Below, in pieces: positions 19,133 through 29,700 of a DNA stretch of 64,000 nucleotides; within the stretch, counting starts at the first letter, position 1; the number at the start of each line of letters is the position of its first letter. Location: NCBI GenBank assembly GCA_934047225.1, contig OW203991.1:7316001-7380000 (forward strand), in the 5' to 3' direction. Under the pieces are notes generated by a model. The model ran no database searches. It had not been told where the DNA came from and was given only the letters and a program-made list of their open reading frames with translations. The translations under genes and the position numbers were made by a program. Source of the stretch: Ypsolopha sequella. Its lineage: Eukaryota > Arthropoda > Insecta > Lepidoptera > Ypsolophidae.

Positions 19133-22100
19133 GTGACTCACTTATTTATGACTCTTCCTAAAAGCTACAGCAGTATCGTCACGGCAATAGAGACATTGGC
19201 TGAAGAAAATATGACTTTAGCTTTTGTAAAAACAAGATTACTAGATCATGAGATAAAGTTATTAAGTGAAGGACGTGACACGAGCCTAAAAGTACTCCAG
19301 GCTGAAACAATGAAACCACAAGGTGAATCGTGGAGAACTTCAAACAAAACAAAGAAGTTCCAACACAAACGAAAGTCATTTAAAGTTTCGTTCAAGAATA
19401 ACATGAAATACAAAAAATGCTATAACTGTGGAAAAACAGGGCACTTGAAAAAGAACTGTTTTTATGACAAGAGAGCCCAATTTGAAAACAAAAGAAGCAA
19501 CAATAGAATGATTCAGATAGCAAACACGGAACCAAACAACCCGAATGTGTCCGGATTTGCTTTTATGGCCGGCGGGAGTACATATGAAGATGGTCAAAAT
19601 AGGATTACTTTTATTTTGGACTCTGGTGCTTCAGATCACCTGACAAATCGAGAAGATTTATCACGAAATTTCACCGAACTAGAAAACCCCATAAATATTT
19701 CGATCGCCAAGAATGCTACTTTCATACAAGCAACAAAGAGAGGCAATTTGCCCGTTATAAGTGACTTGGGCGTCAAAGGAGAACTACAGGATGTCCTTTA
19801 TTGTGCCGAAATCCCATACAGCCTGCTGTCAGTAAGAAAAATACAACAGGCGGGTATGACTGTCGTTTTCGACACAAATGGCGATGTTCAAATATATCGC
19901 AATGGTAAGGTGGTAATAAAGGGTGAGTGTTTAAACAATTTAATTGGCATTAATCTTGTGCTTGACAAATCTGCTTACACTGTTTGTTCCTTAAATAGAG
20001 TCGTAAATGATAAATATGAATTGTGGCACCAAAGGCTGGGTCACATGGGCAAATCAAAATTTGTGGAAATTAAAAACAAGAAATTATTTTCTGACGTTGA
20101 TAAATTAAATAATGTGACACCAAATGATAAATTGTGCGAACCCTGTATAAATGGGAAACAAGCATGTTTGCCACTTAACAAAGCTAAACCGAAATATTTG
20201 AAACGACCTTTGTTTAATGTCCATACAGATGTATGCGGTCCCATAACACCATCGACCCTTGACAACAAAAACTATTTTGTGATTTTTGTAGACGAATATA
20301 GTCATTATTGCGCGACCTACTTATTGGCCCATAAATCAGACGTTTTTATGGCTTTTCGAGATTATGTCACCAAAAGTGAAGCCCTTTTTGGTTCAAAAAT
20401 AATAAACTTGTATTGCGATAATGGCGGAGAGTTTATCTCTAAGGAAATGAGGGAATTCTGTGTGCTAAAAGGTATTTGCTACCACTTGACAGTGCCGTAT
20501 ACACCAGCATTGAATGGAATTGCTGAGCGTATGATAAGAACAATCACAGAACGAAGTCGTGCTATGATAGCCGGTTCCAAATTAAATAAATCGTTCTGGG
20601 GTGAGGCTGTTTTAACTGCTACTTATTTAATAAATATCAGCCCCACAAAAGCACTGAAATTAGATAACACACCTTATGAATTGTGGCATGATAAAAAGCC
20701 TCAATTAAAGTATTTAAGGATTTTTGGGTCAACTGTTTATTATGTTGATAAAAGTAGAAAATCAAAGTTTGATGAAAAATCCTTAAAGGGAATTTTGGTC
20801 GGTTATGAACCAAATAGTTATAAGGTGTGGGATGTGGTAGGAGAAAAGTTTGTTAGAGTCAGAGATGTGATAGTTGATGAGATTTATTTCTTGTCAAGTA
20901 GGCCAGTGATACCTGAGCTAGAACGGACTATGTCTAAAACTAGATCTGTTGAAAACTCTGACTCTATGATGCACTCTTCGGAACAGAGATGCTTATCTGA
21001 CAAGTATGGATCAGATGGTTTGAGTAAACAAACGGGCATAATACCTGCCACATTGGGCTTATCACCCAATAAATCTGTTTGTGAAACAGATGAGCGCTTG
21101 AATGACTCTCCTTTTCAAAATAAATTGACATTATCGCAAGACAATGAAAGTTCACTTAACTTAAGACGAAGTGAAAGGATTAAAAATTTACCTACCGTTT
21201 CTTATGATGAAAATAATGACAATATTTGTGAGAACTATTTGTTGTGTGCTGAATCTTTAGACTTTGAAATTCCTCAATCATATAAAGGACTTGAATCTAG
21301 ATCTGATAAACATTTATGGGAAAATGCTATCAGGGAGGAAATTAATTCACTTAGAGACAATAATACCTGGACACTAGTACAAAAACCTGAGAACAGAAAT
21401 ATTATCGATTGTAAATGGGTATTTACTATTAAAAATGATGAGTTTGGAAATCCCTTGAAATATAAGGCGCGTTTAGTAGCACGCGGTTTTAATCAAAAAT
21501 ATTTGATTGATTACAATGAGACTTTTGCTCCGGTGGCTCGGATTGCGAGTTTTAGAATTTTATTAGCTTTCGCAAATCAGTTCAATTTGCTTGTTCACCA
21601 TATGGATGTAAAAACTGCATTTTTAAACGGGAAACTAGACGAGGAAATTTATATGAAAATTCCTGAGGGTATCCCGGGTGCAGGTGTAGATGATATGGTA
21701 TGCAAATTAAATAAATCATTGTACGGATTAAAACAATCGGCGCGCTGTTGGTTTCAAACGTTTGAGCAAGCTTTGTTAAAAAGGGGATTTCAATACTCAT
21801 CAGCTGATCGATGCATTTATATTTTCAATGCAGGTGATGTATCGAGGAACATATATGTTTTATTATATGTTGATGATCTGATTGTAGCTACAGCTGATAT
21901 AAATACCATGAATAGTTTTAAAAGGTACATAATGAACACTTTTAAGATGGTAGATTTAAATGAGGTAAAATGTTTTCTGGGAATTAAAATAACAAGGACA
22001 GAAAACAAAGTTACTTTGGATCAGGAAATATACATTAAACGGGTACTTGAAAAGTTCAACATGGGTCAATGTAACCCTATCAGTACACCTCTTGAAAATA

Positions 22101-22792
22101 AAATAGATTTAGAAGCATTAAATTCGTGTGAAATAACAAATGCACCTTGTAGAAATGTCATCGGGTGCTTGATGTATATAATGTTGTGTACGAGACCAGA
22201 CTTGAGTTTTTCTGTCAATATTTTAAGTAGATATGCAAACAAAAGCAACCATTCGCTTTGGGCCCACTTGAAAAGGGTCCTACGGTACCTGCAAGGGACC
22301 ACGAGTCTAAAAATAACTTACACGCGTAGTGATTTCAGTAATGTTTTGACTGGCTTTGTTGACTCTGATTGGGGTAGCAATGAAATTGATAGAAAAAGTA
22401 CTACGGGTTATTTGTTCAAATTATTCGAACAATGCACAATATGTTGGCAAACAAAAAGACAACAGACTGTGGCAACATCATCCACTGAAGCAGAGTATAT
22501 GGCTCTGTATGAGGCTGTGAAAGAGGCTCTATGGTTAAAGTCATTAGTAAACAGCATTTATATTGAAGTGCCGAATGCTATACCGATTTATGAGGATAAT
22601 AATGGATGTATAAGCATTGCAAACAACCCGACAAGTCATAAAAGATCTAAGCACATTGATATTAAGTATCATTTTTCTAGAGAGCAGGTAGAGAAAAATG
22701 TGATTAAAATGCTTTATGTTTCTACAGATAATCAGCTGGCCGATATCCTGACGAAATCGTTACCTGCGGTGCGTTTATCCATAATGAGATAG
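19133..22792 (+). CDS. Copia Gag-Pol polyprotein, uninterrupted part (1219 codons)
   Basis: This is the long open part of a Ty1/copia Gag-Pol. The given start (GTG) is only where the open part is counted from; the natural start is the gag ATG at 18707 in the same frame. By residue: gag zinc knuckle CYNCGKTGHLKKNC (96-109); aspartic protease DSGASDHLT (Asp163); pre-integrase and HHCC zinc site with LWHQRLGH (297 on) and CEPC; integrase DD35E with Asp366, Asp429 and Glu465; reverse transcriptase about 743-985 with Asp825 (HHMDVKTAFLNG) and YVDD at 912-915; RNase H with Asp1077, Glu1119 and Asp1155 and the SSTEAEYMAL box. All catalytic residues I can check are present. It ends at TAG 22790-22792, 231 bases before the 3' LTR. 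Together with gag its length suits the family (about 1,360 residues from the gag ATG). Pol itself appears functional. Confidence 0.93.
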   Translation: MTHLFMTLPKSYSSIVTAIETLAEENMTLAFVKTRLLDHEIKLLSEGRDTSLKVLQAETMKPQGESWRTSNKTKKFQHKRKSFKVSFKNNMKYKKCYNCGKTGHLKKNCFYDKRAQFENKRSNNRMIQIANTEPNNPNVSGFAFMAGGSTYEDGQNRITFILDSGASDHLTNREDLSRNFTELENPINISIAKNATFIQATKRGNLPVISDLGVKGELQDVLYCAEIPYSLLSVRKIQQAGMTVVFDTNGDVQIYRNGKVVIKGECLNNLIGINLVLDKSAYTVCSLNRVVNDKYELWHQRLGHMGKSKFVEIKNKKLFSDVDKLNNVTPNDKLCEPCINGKQACLPLNKAKPKYLKRPLFNVHTDVCGPITPSTLDNKNYFVIFVDEYSHYCATYLLAHKSDVFMAFRDYVTKSEALFGSKIINLYCDNGGEFISKEMREFCVLKGICYHLTVPYTPALNGIAERMIRTITERSRAMIAGSKLNKSFWGEAVLTATYLINISPTKALKLDNTPYELWHDKKPQLKYLRIFGSTVYYVDKSRKSKFDEKSLKGILVGYEPNSYKVWDVVGEKFVRVRDVIVDEIYFLSSRPVIPELERTMSKTRSVENSDSMMHSSEQRCLSDKYGSDGLSKQTGIIPATLGLSPNKSVCETDERLNDSPFQNKLTLSQDNESSLNLRRSERIKNLPTVSYDENNDNICENYLLCAESLDFEIPQSYKGLESRSDKHLWENAIREEINSLRDNNTWTLVQKPENRNIIDCKWVFTIKNDEFGNPLKYKARLVARGFNQKYLIDYNETFAPVARIASFRILLAFANQFNLLVHHMDVKTAFLNGKLDEEIYMKIPEGIPGAGVDDMVCKLNKSLYGLKQSARCWFQTFEQALLKRGFQYSSADRCIYIFNAGDVSRNIYVLLYVDDLIVATADINTMNSFKRYIMNTFKMVDLNEVKCFLGIKITRTENKVTLDQEIYIKRVLEKFNMGQCNPISTPLENKIDLEALNSCEITNAPCRNVIGCLMYIMLCTRPDLSFSVNILSRYANKSNHSLWAHLKRVLRYLQGTTSLKITYTRSDFSNVLTGFVDSDWGSNEIDRKSTTGYLFKLFEQCTICWQTKRQQTVATSSTEAEYMALYEAVKEALWLKSLVNSIYIEVPNAIPIYEDNNGCISIANNPTSHKRSKHIDIKYHFSREQVEKNVIKMLYVSTDNQLADILTKSLPAVRLSIMR

Positions 22793-23012
22793 AAGCTCGC
22801 GGTGACGTTGTAAATATGGAGCAACATAGTTTAATTGTAAAGATAATTAGTAAATTAAATTCTTTATTGGTCTGATTAGGTTTTCTGGGTTTCCCTAATC
22901 CTGTGCAACAAATGTTGGACCATGATAATTATTCCCCAGATAAAGGAAGGTGTGTGTTTATAAATTTTGTATAAAGTATAATTTTAGAATTTTAATGAAA
23001 AGGGATTTATTT

Positions 23013-23023
23013 TTGAGGGGGCG
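23013..23023 (+). other. Copia polypurine tract
   Basis: The purine-rich TTGAGGGGGCG directly precedes the 3' LTR and would prime plus-strand DNA synthesis. It is short but in the expected place. Confidence 0.6.
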
Positions 23024-23278
23024 TGTTGGAATGTACAAAAACAAATCAATATCATTTCAACACTATATTCTGTCTCTTTCTTACTTGTTAATATTTGTTT
23101 TTATGAACAAGCCACTTCAACCACTTGACTAAAAGTCCCTTGAATAGTTTCTCTTTACTGCCTGCGCCTTCAGCGAGCTATACGTGACACACCTCTCCTG
23201 ACAAAATAACGATGAATAAATAGTATATTATTTGGATCGTTAAACTCTGCTTTTTACTGGAATACCTATATCCTAACA
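23024..23278 (+). repeat. Copia 3' LTR
   Basis: The LTR is 255 bp and by eye identical to the 5' LTR, including AATAAA at 23215-23220. Family K resumes at 23279. Confidence 0.92.
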
Positions 23279-23508
23279 AATGCCATCCATTTATATGATA
23301 AGATTCGCTATATTTTTTTACAGCTGACACTTTTTAAAAATCAAATTAATGTTGCTGTTAGCTTAATGTTGTCTCATTCATACACATAAAAAATTACATT
23401 ATTTGGATTTGTCATTCCTAAAAAAATGAAAAAATGTTGGTATTGAATATTGAGTTCCTTCAAATTATCTATAGAAAAAAACAATTTCATATGTAAAGAC
23501 CTAATAGT
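23279..23508 (+). repeat. Family K, right half (split by copia)
   Basis: This continues the K match from 8233 to about 8467 (ACAGCTGACACTTTT..., CATATGTAAAGACCTAATA). Confidence 0.7.
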
Positions 23509-24076
23509 AATAGTAACCTCACTAATTCACTATCGCATATCTTATCAAAGACTGAAAGCGAAAGCTATTCCTTGCCCGCCCATGTACATAACATACCGTT
23601 TGTTTACCTATGTACCTAGCTGCTATAAGTATATCTACTATCACCCCACGTGTGGATATAACACATTTGTGTGCCTAACTGGCTGATAGTGAAAGTGACT
23701 AGGATATTAAGTTAACCACATGGTTGCCTAAACTGTCACTGATTTGTTTTGCGGCTCCCCAAATTGATGTTTGAAGTGATGATTTTGAATTGACGCCTGA
23801 ATCGATAAAATTACAGGCAAACATAGAAAACCTGTCACCTCCGATTTCAAAAGAGAGCTATCTGAGAACCTATGACGATTTTATCAATTAGCGGTTTGAA
23901 AAGAAACTAAAATCTTTGTCGGAAAAAGTACTTTTTTGTGTGTTGTTTTTTATTTCCTCGCATTAGTGATGAAAACTAGAGTATTGCAGTCGGGTCACTG
24001 TGTAAGTAACGACTTACCTCTCTTGTATAATAATGTACTACTAAATAATGCGAAATAAAATCACTTCCCCATAGAA
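23509..24076. other. Spacer, nothing recognised
   Basis: Mixed composition at 23560-23720, no gene. The last few bases (CCCATAGAAA) lead into the satellite, with a TAG at 24072 in the frame that stays open through the array. Confidence 0.4.
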
Positions 24077-24535
24077 ATTACAGATCTATAATATAGAACT
24101 TAAATTACAGATCTATAATATAGAACTTAAATTACAGATCTATAATATAGAACTTAAATTACAGATCTATAATATAGAACTTAAATTACAGATCTATAAT
24201 ATAGAACTTAAATTACAGATCTATAATATAGAACTTAAATTACAGATCTATAATATAGAACTTAAATTACAGATCTATAATATAGAACTTAAATTACAGA
24301 TCTATAATATAGAACTTAAATTACAGATCTATAATATAGAACTTAAATTACAGATCTATAATATAGAACTTAAATTACAGATCTATAATATAGAACTTAA
24401 ATTACAGATCTATAATATAGAACTTAAATTACAGATCTATAATATAGAACTTAAATTACAGATCTATAATATAGAACTTAAATTACAGATCTATAATATA
24501 GAACTTAAATTACAGATCTATAATATAGAACTTAA
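24077..24535. repeat. 27-bp satellite, 17 identical units
   Basis: The unit ATTACAGATCTATAATATAG + AACTTAA (27 bases) is repeated head to tail 17 times, exactly 459 bases, with no difference that I can see between units. Each unit holds a perfect 13-base palindrome (TCTATAATATAGA) and a BglII-like AGATCT. Because 27 is a multiple of three, one plus-strand frame (24075-24536) stays open with a nine-residue repeat, LQIYNIELK, but it has no ATG. No spacers separate units, so it is not CRISPR-like. Confidence 0.97.
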
Positions 24536-24539
24536 ATAA

Positions 24540-24857
24540 ACTAACTTAGAGAAACCAAACTATCCTTCGAAATATAAAAGAAAAAAAAAAATAAAAAATC
24601 TTATAAATAAATATCTTCATTCATTCTTGCATGAAATTATAATCTCAATAGTGAAATTATAAACTATCAGATTTTAAAATCTTACGATGACATAAATGAA
24701 AAAGTATAATTCTGATCGTTACTCATTGATTTATTGATTGTTCATTGATAGTCACTCATTTAAGGCATGCAGATTTAGTTTCACGAGTTCATAGTTTGCC
24801 TTTAAATAGTACAAAAAGTTAATGCAAAAAAGTTACTACCTAAACCCGGCTCTCGGT
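24540..24857. other. AT-rich spacer
   Basis: Nothing is recognised except A-rich runs after the array. Confidence 0.4.
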
Positions 24858-25245
24858 TTAAAAGGCTATGCAAATTTTATTTTTGTCACTGTCACTCCAA
24901 GCGAAAAATTGCGCAGTGCGAGAGGGGTAGATTCAGGGTAAAAGGGAAAAAAGTTGGTTTTATAGTTTTATTAAAAAAACTAAAATAGCTAGCAAAATTT
25001 CAAATATCACATCTCTAGATATTGTTAAAACACACCTAATAAAATATGTTTGAGTTCTGTATATGGTTCCTATTCGTCAAACGAGGACAAAAAGTGTGTT
25101 TGAAGACCTCATTTCAACAATTATTTCTATCGAGGATAATTTATCCAAACATGTTTTCCAATTTCAAAACCCTAGATTATATAGTCAAAATGCATATACC
25201 AGAAATGTATTAAAATTTTCGGTGTATTTCGTCACTTGAAATAGT
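24858..25245 (-). mobile_element. Family C (subtype b), copy 2
   Basis: This is the reverse of 1840-2224, beginning TTAAAAGGCTATGCAAATTT. The far end fades near 25245 without the matching TTAA, so it is truncated. Confidence 0.65.
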
Positions 25246-25917
25246 AAAAATCAAAAAGTAAAATATACGTACTCGTAAATAATATACTATGCATTCCCTG
25301 CATTATTCTACGCGTTGTCGCCGCCGCGCCGTAGCATAAAAACTTCGTAGCTTTTCCGCTATGTAGACTTGCTACGTCGCCGTAATATGAACACTATCTT
25401 CAAACAAATATTCACAAGACAAAATACAAAAATTAAGAAAAAACAGTTCTTTTTTTCTTTCTGGTTCTTTGCTCTTTGAAGTTAGATTATAAATTATAAC
25501 CTTTTGAGTTTTGTTTTTTGTAATAAACTACTGGGCTTTATTGTTTGTGCTAATTCTGTATTGGCACGGAAATTACAAGGGAGCGTATCATTGACAGATA
25601 ACGCAAATGATCATGTGTACTTCGTTTATTTCACTAATAAGGCTGAGTTGAGTAAGTTAGTATAGTTTAAATAGCCATTATGTTTGTATAAGATCCACTA
25701 AACAACAATTAACCGAACCACTAATGACTAAACACGCCTCAAACGTGGTAAATGCGGTGTTGACACGAAGGCGAAAGTGGCAATGTATGTGTGACGTCAC
25801 AACTGTGTTAGTGTGAACGGGGCGTTACGCGTGGAGCCATCGACGCTCCAGATGTAACGTTAGCAGCAAAACTGAGAAATTTCAAAAATGGATTGAATTT
25901 TGTCTATTTGACTCCTT
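25246..25917. other. Spacer with a small GC-rich hairpin
   Basis: GTTGTCGCCGCCGCGCCGTAGC (about 25315) and CTACGTCGCCG (about 25372) form a loose GC-rich inverted pair. No gene is seen. Confidence 0.35.
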
Positions 25918-26279
25918 AATAAAATAAACTTTTAACAAAAAAATAGCAACCGACTTCAATAATAACAGCAGTCATTCACTAAAAAGTTAATAATAATTCT
26001 ATAAAGACCGATGGTACCGAAGCAACACTTTTGCCGACTTCTTTCTTCCTGAATCGTTATGTTATCTAGAAGTCGGCGTTCTTATATTGGTTTCTATGTT
26101 GCTATATCGTAGGAAATACGCCGACTTCTAGATAACATAATGTTTCAGGAAGAAAGAAGTCGGCAAAAGTGTTGCTTCGGTACCATCGGTCTTTATAGAA
26201 TTATTATTAACTTTTTAGTGAATGACTGCTGTTATTATTGAAGTCGGTTGCTATTTTTTTGTTAAAAGTTTATTTTATT
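25918..26279. mobile_element. Long hairpin, 161-bp arms, family G
   Basis: The arms 25918-26078 and 26119-26279 are inverted copies with only about three mismatches, around a 40-base loop. Embedded in each is AACCGACTTCAA / TTGAAGTCGGTT. The same 12-base end also closes the tandem block at 27071-27082, so the hairpin may be the left end of a larger composite. Such arms would give a long dsRNA if transcribed. Confidence 0.85.
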
Positions 26280-26400
26280 TCACATTTTTTAGTGTTGCTG
26301 GGTTGAATTGTGAGGTATAGGTAGTTCTTGCAAACGTGGTGTTAATATGAAACGAAGTTCAAGTGAGTATAAGTAGCCATGTTTGAGTAGCTTCCTGCTA

Positions 26401-26890
26401 TCAGCACCCTAACACAACATGATTACCGCAATCTCGAGTTATGTGCTGTCATCCATTGAAGAGTTCTACGGTGATGAAGCCAAGATCGAAATTCAGGTGG
26501 GTACACTGGCAATTTTCAGCAATGCCCTGCAATGAGCACCCTAACACAAACTGGTTGCCGCAATCTAAAGTAATGTGCTGTCATCCGTTGAGGAGTTCTA
26601 TGGTGATGAAGCCAGGATCGAAGGTCAGGTGGGTATTCTGATAATCTCCAAGTAATACCCTTGAATCAGCACCCTAACGCAGTGATTGCCGCAATCTCGA
26701 GTTATGTGCTCTGATCCGTTGAAGAGTTCTATGGTGAATATGTTGATGAACCCAGGATCGAAGGTCAGGTGGAAGAATGTCGATTTTCAAGTAATACCTT
26801 GTAATCAGCACCCAAGTACATAGCGATTGCCTCAATTTTGAGAGATATGCTGTAATTTTCTGAGGAGTTCCACTGCCTATCTCTGAAGAC
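26401..26890 (+). repeat. Tandem array, 4 diverged units of about 133 bp
   Basis: Units start with TCAGCACCC (or close) near 26401, 26533, 26666 and 26804, and share GTTATGTGCTGTCATCC...GAGTTCTA and GATCGAAGGTCAGGTGG. Identity falls in the last unit. It lies inside family G. A 66-codon frame across the first two units simply reflects the repeat. Confidence 0.8.
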
Positions 26891-27082
26891 CTTCATCAGA
26901 TCATGACCAAACCCAAAATGGGACCTAACTTGAAGTATACTCTTTCAAACAAAAAAAGAATTGTTCAAATCGGTTGGGAAATGACGGAGTTATGGAGTAA
27001 CAACGCCAAAAAAAAAAAAATAATAATAATAAAAAAAATACATACAGTCGAATTGAGAACCGTCTCCTTTTTGAAGTCGGTT
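26891..27082 (+). mobile_element. Right end of composite family G element
   Basis: After the array, ATCATGACCAAACCCAAAAT... and a run of A/ATA lead to TTGAAGTCGGTT (27071-27082), the inverse of the motif at 25948-25959. I take 25948-27082 as one element of about 1.1 kb, of a type I remember as common in Lepidoptera. It has no coding sequence. Confidence 0.55.
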
Positions 27083-27181
27083 AAAAATTAATTAATCTTT
27101 GTTATCTTGTAAATGATAACGTTCCTGGCAAGTTTTTTTTATTGAACAAATTATACAGATGAGCGTTTTTCTCTTTGTGTT

Positions 27182-27470
27182 TAGGGTTCCGTACACAAAG
27201 GGTAACCAACGGGACCCTATTACTAAGACTCCGCTGTCCGTCTGTCACCAGACTGTATATCATGAACCGTGATAGTTAGACAGTTGAAATTTTCACAGAT
27301 GATGTATTTCTGTTGCCGCTATAAGAACAAATACTAAAAAACAGAATAAATTAAATATTGAAGGGGGCTCTCATACAACAGATATGTTCTTTTTTGCCGT
27401 TTTTATAGATAATGGTACGAAACCCTTCGTGCGTGAATCCAACTCGCTCTTGGCCGGGTTTTTTTCTTAG
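27182..27470 (-). mobile_element. Family H repeat, copy 2
   Basis: This is the reverse of 7442-7740: AGGGTTCCGTACACAAAGGG at the left and, at the right, CGTGCGTGAATCCAACTCGC leading to GGCCGGGTTTTT. Confidence 0.7.
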
Positions 27471-28374
27471 TTCTTAGCTTTCCTCCAAATTCTGATGTCA
27501 GTGTCCATGTCAACATAGATAAAATATGTTTCGTATAGCAATCAATGTCAAAATGGTTTTTAGTTTGTTTGGAATCTGTGCAAATTTTGTCCTTGATTCT
27601 GTCGCTAAAGAAGTTTACGACAGTTCCATCTAGGAATTTTATTTAACACTAAATTTGACACAAGAAAAAACGCTTATTACATTTACAACAAAACAGAACT
27701 AACTGACGTAAACCATGAAGGTTTATCTGCAGTTAGTGAGTTTAAATAGATAGATCTCCAGATATCATACTTAATTTTTTTGTTGTTTTAAATTTCAATT
27801 ATTAATAATACACATTTATCACTGCTGTTGATTTTTTCATCGGTATGTTAGTTTTATCCATCCTTTCATTTCATGCATTTTCGGAAACAAATTTTTGCGT
27901 TTCCCAGATGTTCGAATTACATTGAATATTATTTTTATTGCGGTGTATTTGTAATGTTTTTTTCAAGTACATTTTAATTTTAATTTGTTAACCCGTTCAA
28001 TTATGAATTTTTTGAGCAATGAAGAGCAACAGAAATGAGCGCGATAGCACCTTAAAAAAAAGACGGGTTGAACGCCATCGCCAAAAATCACCCACATTGT
28101 TATATACCCGTGAGTACAAAGACAAAACCTCGTATTTTTTATTGAAAGAACCAACATTTCATAATATGTTATGAGTAATTAATGAACTTTTATGACTATA
28201 CATTTATATATTTGTGTAAACTGTTTATGTAGTTTATGTATTTTATTATAAACTATAACTTTGCTTTCAATGTTTATTAGGATGTAATCTAGTTTTTTCA
28301 ATTATTTAAGTACTATTCTCATGATTATCGCTTTTCAATAGTATGGCAATACCCTCAACAATTTCCTCATTGCC
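27471..28374. other. AT-rich spacer
   Basis: No gene or known element is seen over about 900 bases. Confidence 0.4.
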
Positions 28375-28470
28375 AAAGGTTAGTTGGTAGAAGATACTAA
28401 TTAGTATTAAGCTCACCTTGTACGATAATTTGATTCTGTGCAATAAATAATTTTATTATTATTATTATTT
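28375..28470 (+). mobile_element. LINE 3' tail (TGTGCAATAAA type)
   Basis: GTTGGTAGAAGATACTAATT...TGTGCAATAAATAA then (ATT)n. This matches the tail at 15380-15475. Only the 3' end is kept. Confidence 0.5.
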
Positions 28471-29334
28471 CTGCCAACGGTACCGTTTAGACTTCGTAAC
28501 AGGCATTTATGTATCGACAACACCTAACTCAAGGCAATTGTGTCCGATACCGATTGAGTAATTGTTTACAGTCCGGCATAATAATTGGACATGGATTTGT
28601 GCCCGAATTGACCGCGAAACAAACCGAAGTTTTGCGGCGTCGTTATATATTTTTTGTGGGACTAAACCTTACCCAATAGTATCACGGATTTGTTGTTTGG
28701 CAACTCTTCTAAACTATTTTGAAAAAAGGATATCATGCTCACTCACGTATTATTAATGTTGATTATGTACAACATGCCCACCTATGTTTTTTAAAATCTA
28801 CTACATTAAAGTAATTACAACATCAAAAGCAGTTATATAAGTACCTACCTAGATTGCTTAACCGATGTTATAATATTACATCGCGATTCCGCGCTGTGAT
28901 TGACCCATTTTATTATAACACCACTAGAAAAATTAAAATACTTTATTTTCACAACTTAATAATAGAAAAGATTTTTACAGTGTTTGGGGACTCCATTTAA
29001 GTAAGGAATTACCTGTATTAGGAGACCCCGCTCTTCCATAACATAAAACCTATATTTACATGAACAAGTTGAGATGAATATTTGCAAAGTAAAGTTAATT
29101 TAGTAGTGAGTAGAGAAGTTAAAAGTAGGGATTCTGAAGCAAACTTTTGACAAAAATTTTACAATACTAGCTTAGCTAACTTTATTACCTGTTTTCAGGT
29201 ATATTCTAATTTGCGATAGAACAGTAATGATATTTAACATCTTTTGCTTCAGATTCGTACTTACTGAGTTCTAAATAATAATAATAATTCTATTTTTGAT
29301 GCTCCAAAAAGTAAGGATTGCCCCTAATGCCAGG
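28471..29334. other. Spacer
   Basis: Mixed composition at 28480-28740 with a 64-codon frame of no recognisable product; AT-rich afterwards. Confidence 0.35.
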
Positions 29335-29700
29335 GCCACAGCTTCTTGCTGCTTCCAGGCGGTTTTTGCGACGGGCTTTGCCCTGCCACGACACCCATCG
29401 GCGCCTTCATGTATAGCGCGCTCGCTCGCTCAAAGCGCTCGACACTAGATTCGTCCTGTGCGCTTGATCACTTTTTCAACCGCTCGCCTCCCCGCACACT
29501 GCCGTCGCGAGAGCACAAGTCACTCGAAGCCGGACAAGACGTGCGAGCGGCGACCCATGGCCGGCTCTACATAACTTCATATTATATTTGTTCTCTCCGT
29601 CAGCGCCGTCGCAGCTTGGCGCGCCTCTCGAAGCCTGAAGCTGTAGGCGAGGGAAAACGAATGAATGCCGCGAATATTTTTGGTACTAGAAAATAATTGG
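29335..29700. promoter_or_regulatory. CpG-rich block, candidate promoter/first exon
   Basis: This is the most GC- and CpG-rich stretch of the window, with GCGCGCTCGCTCGCTC near 29417 (a CT-repeat of the kind GAGA factor binds) and CGCCGTCGCAGC near 29604. A 116-codon frame (29346-29696) is open, but the product is Arg/Ser/Ala-rich without a known domain, as expected for GC-rich DNA. TATAACTTCATATTATAT-like AT sequence lies within it at about 29570-29590. A promoter or 5' UTR is possible; nothing proves it. Confidence 0.3.

Larger units (their letters stand above)
18180..23278 (+). mobile_element. Ty1/copia LTR retrotransposon, full length, defective gag
   Basis: The 5.1-kb element has two 255-bp LTRs (18180-18434 and 23024-23278) that read identically by eye and have TGTTGG...TAACA ends. 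A primer-binding site, gag, a fused pol and a purine tract lie between them in the usual order. Pol runs protease, integrase, reverse transcriptase, RNase H, the Ty1/copia order (gypsy has integrase last). Gag has two in-frame stops, so it is defective unless read through. It is inserted in family K. The flanks (CCTAA before, AATGC after) do not show the expected 5-bp duplication. Identical LTRs indicate recent insertion or conversion. Confidence 0.93.

Noticed and set aside
20041..22302. Minus-strand frames of 60-78 codons inside pol
   Set aside because: They are antisense shadows of the copia coding sequence.
24077..24535. CRISPR-like array
   Set aside because: Units abut with no spacers and the window is eukaryotic; it is a satellite.
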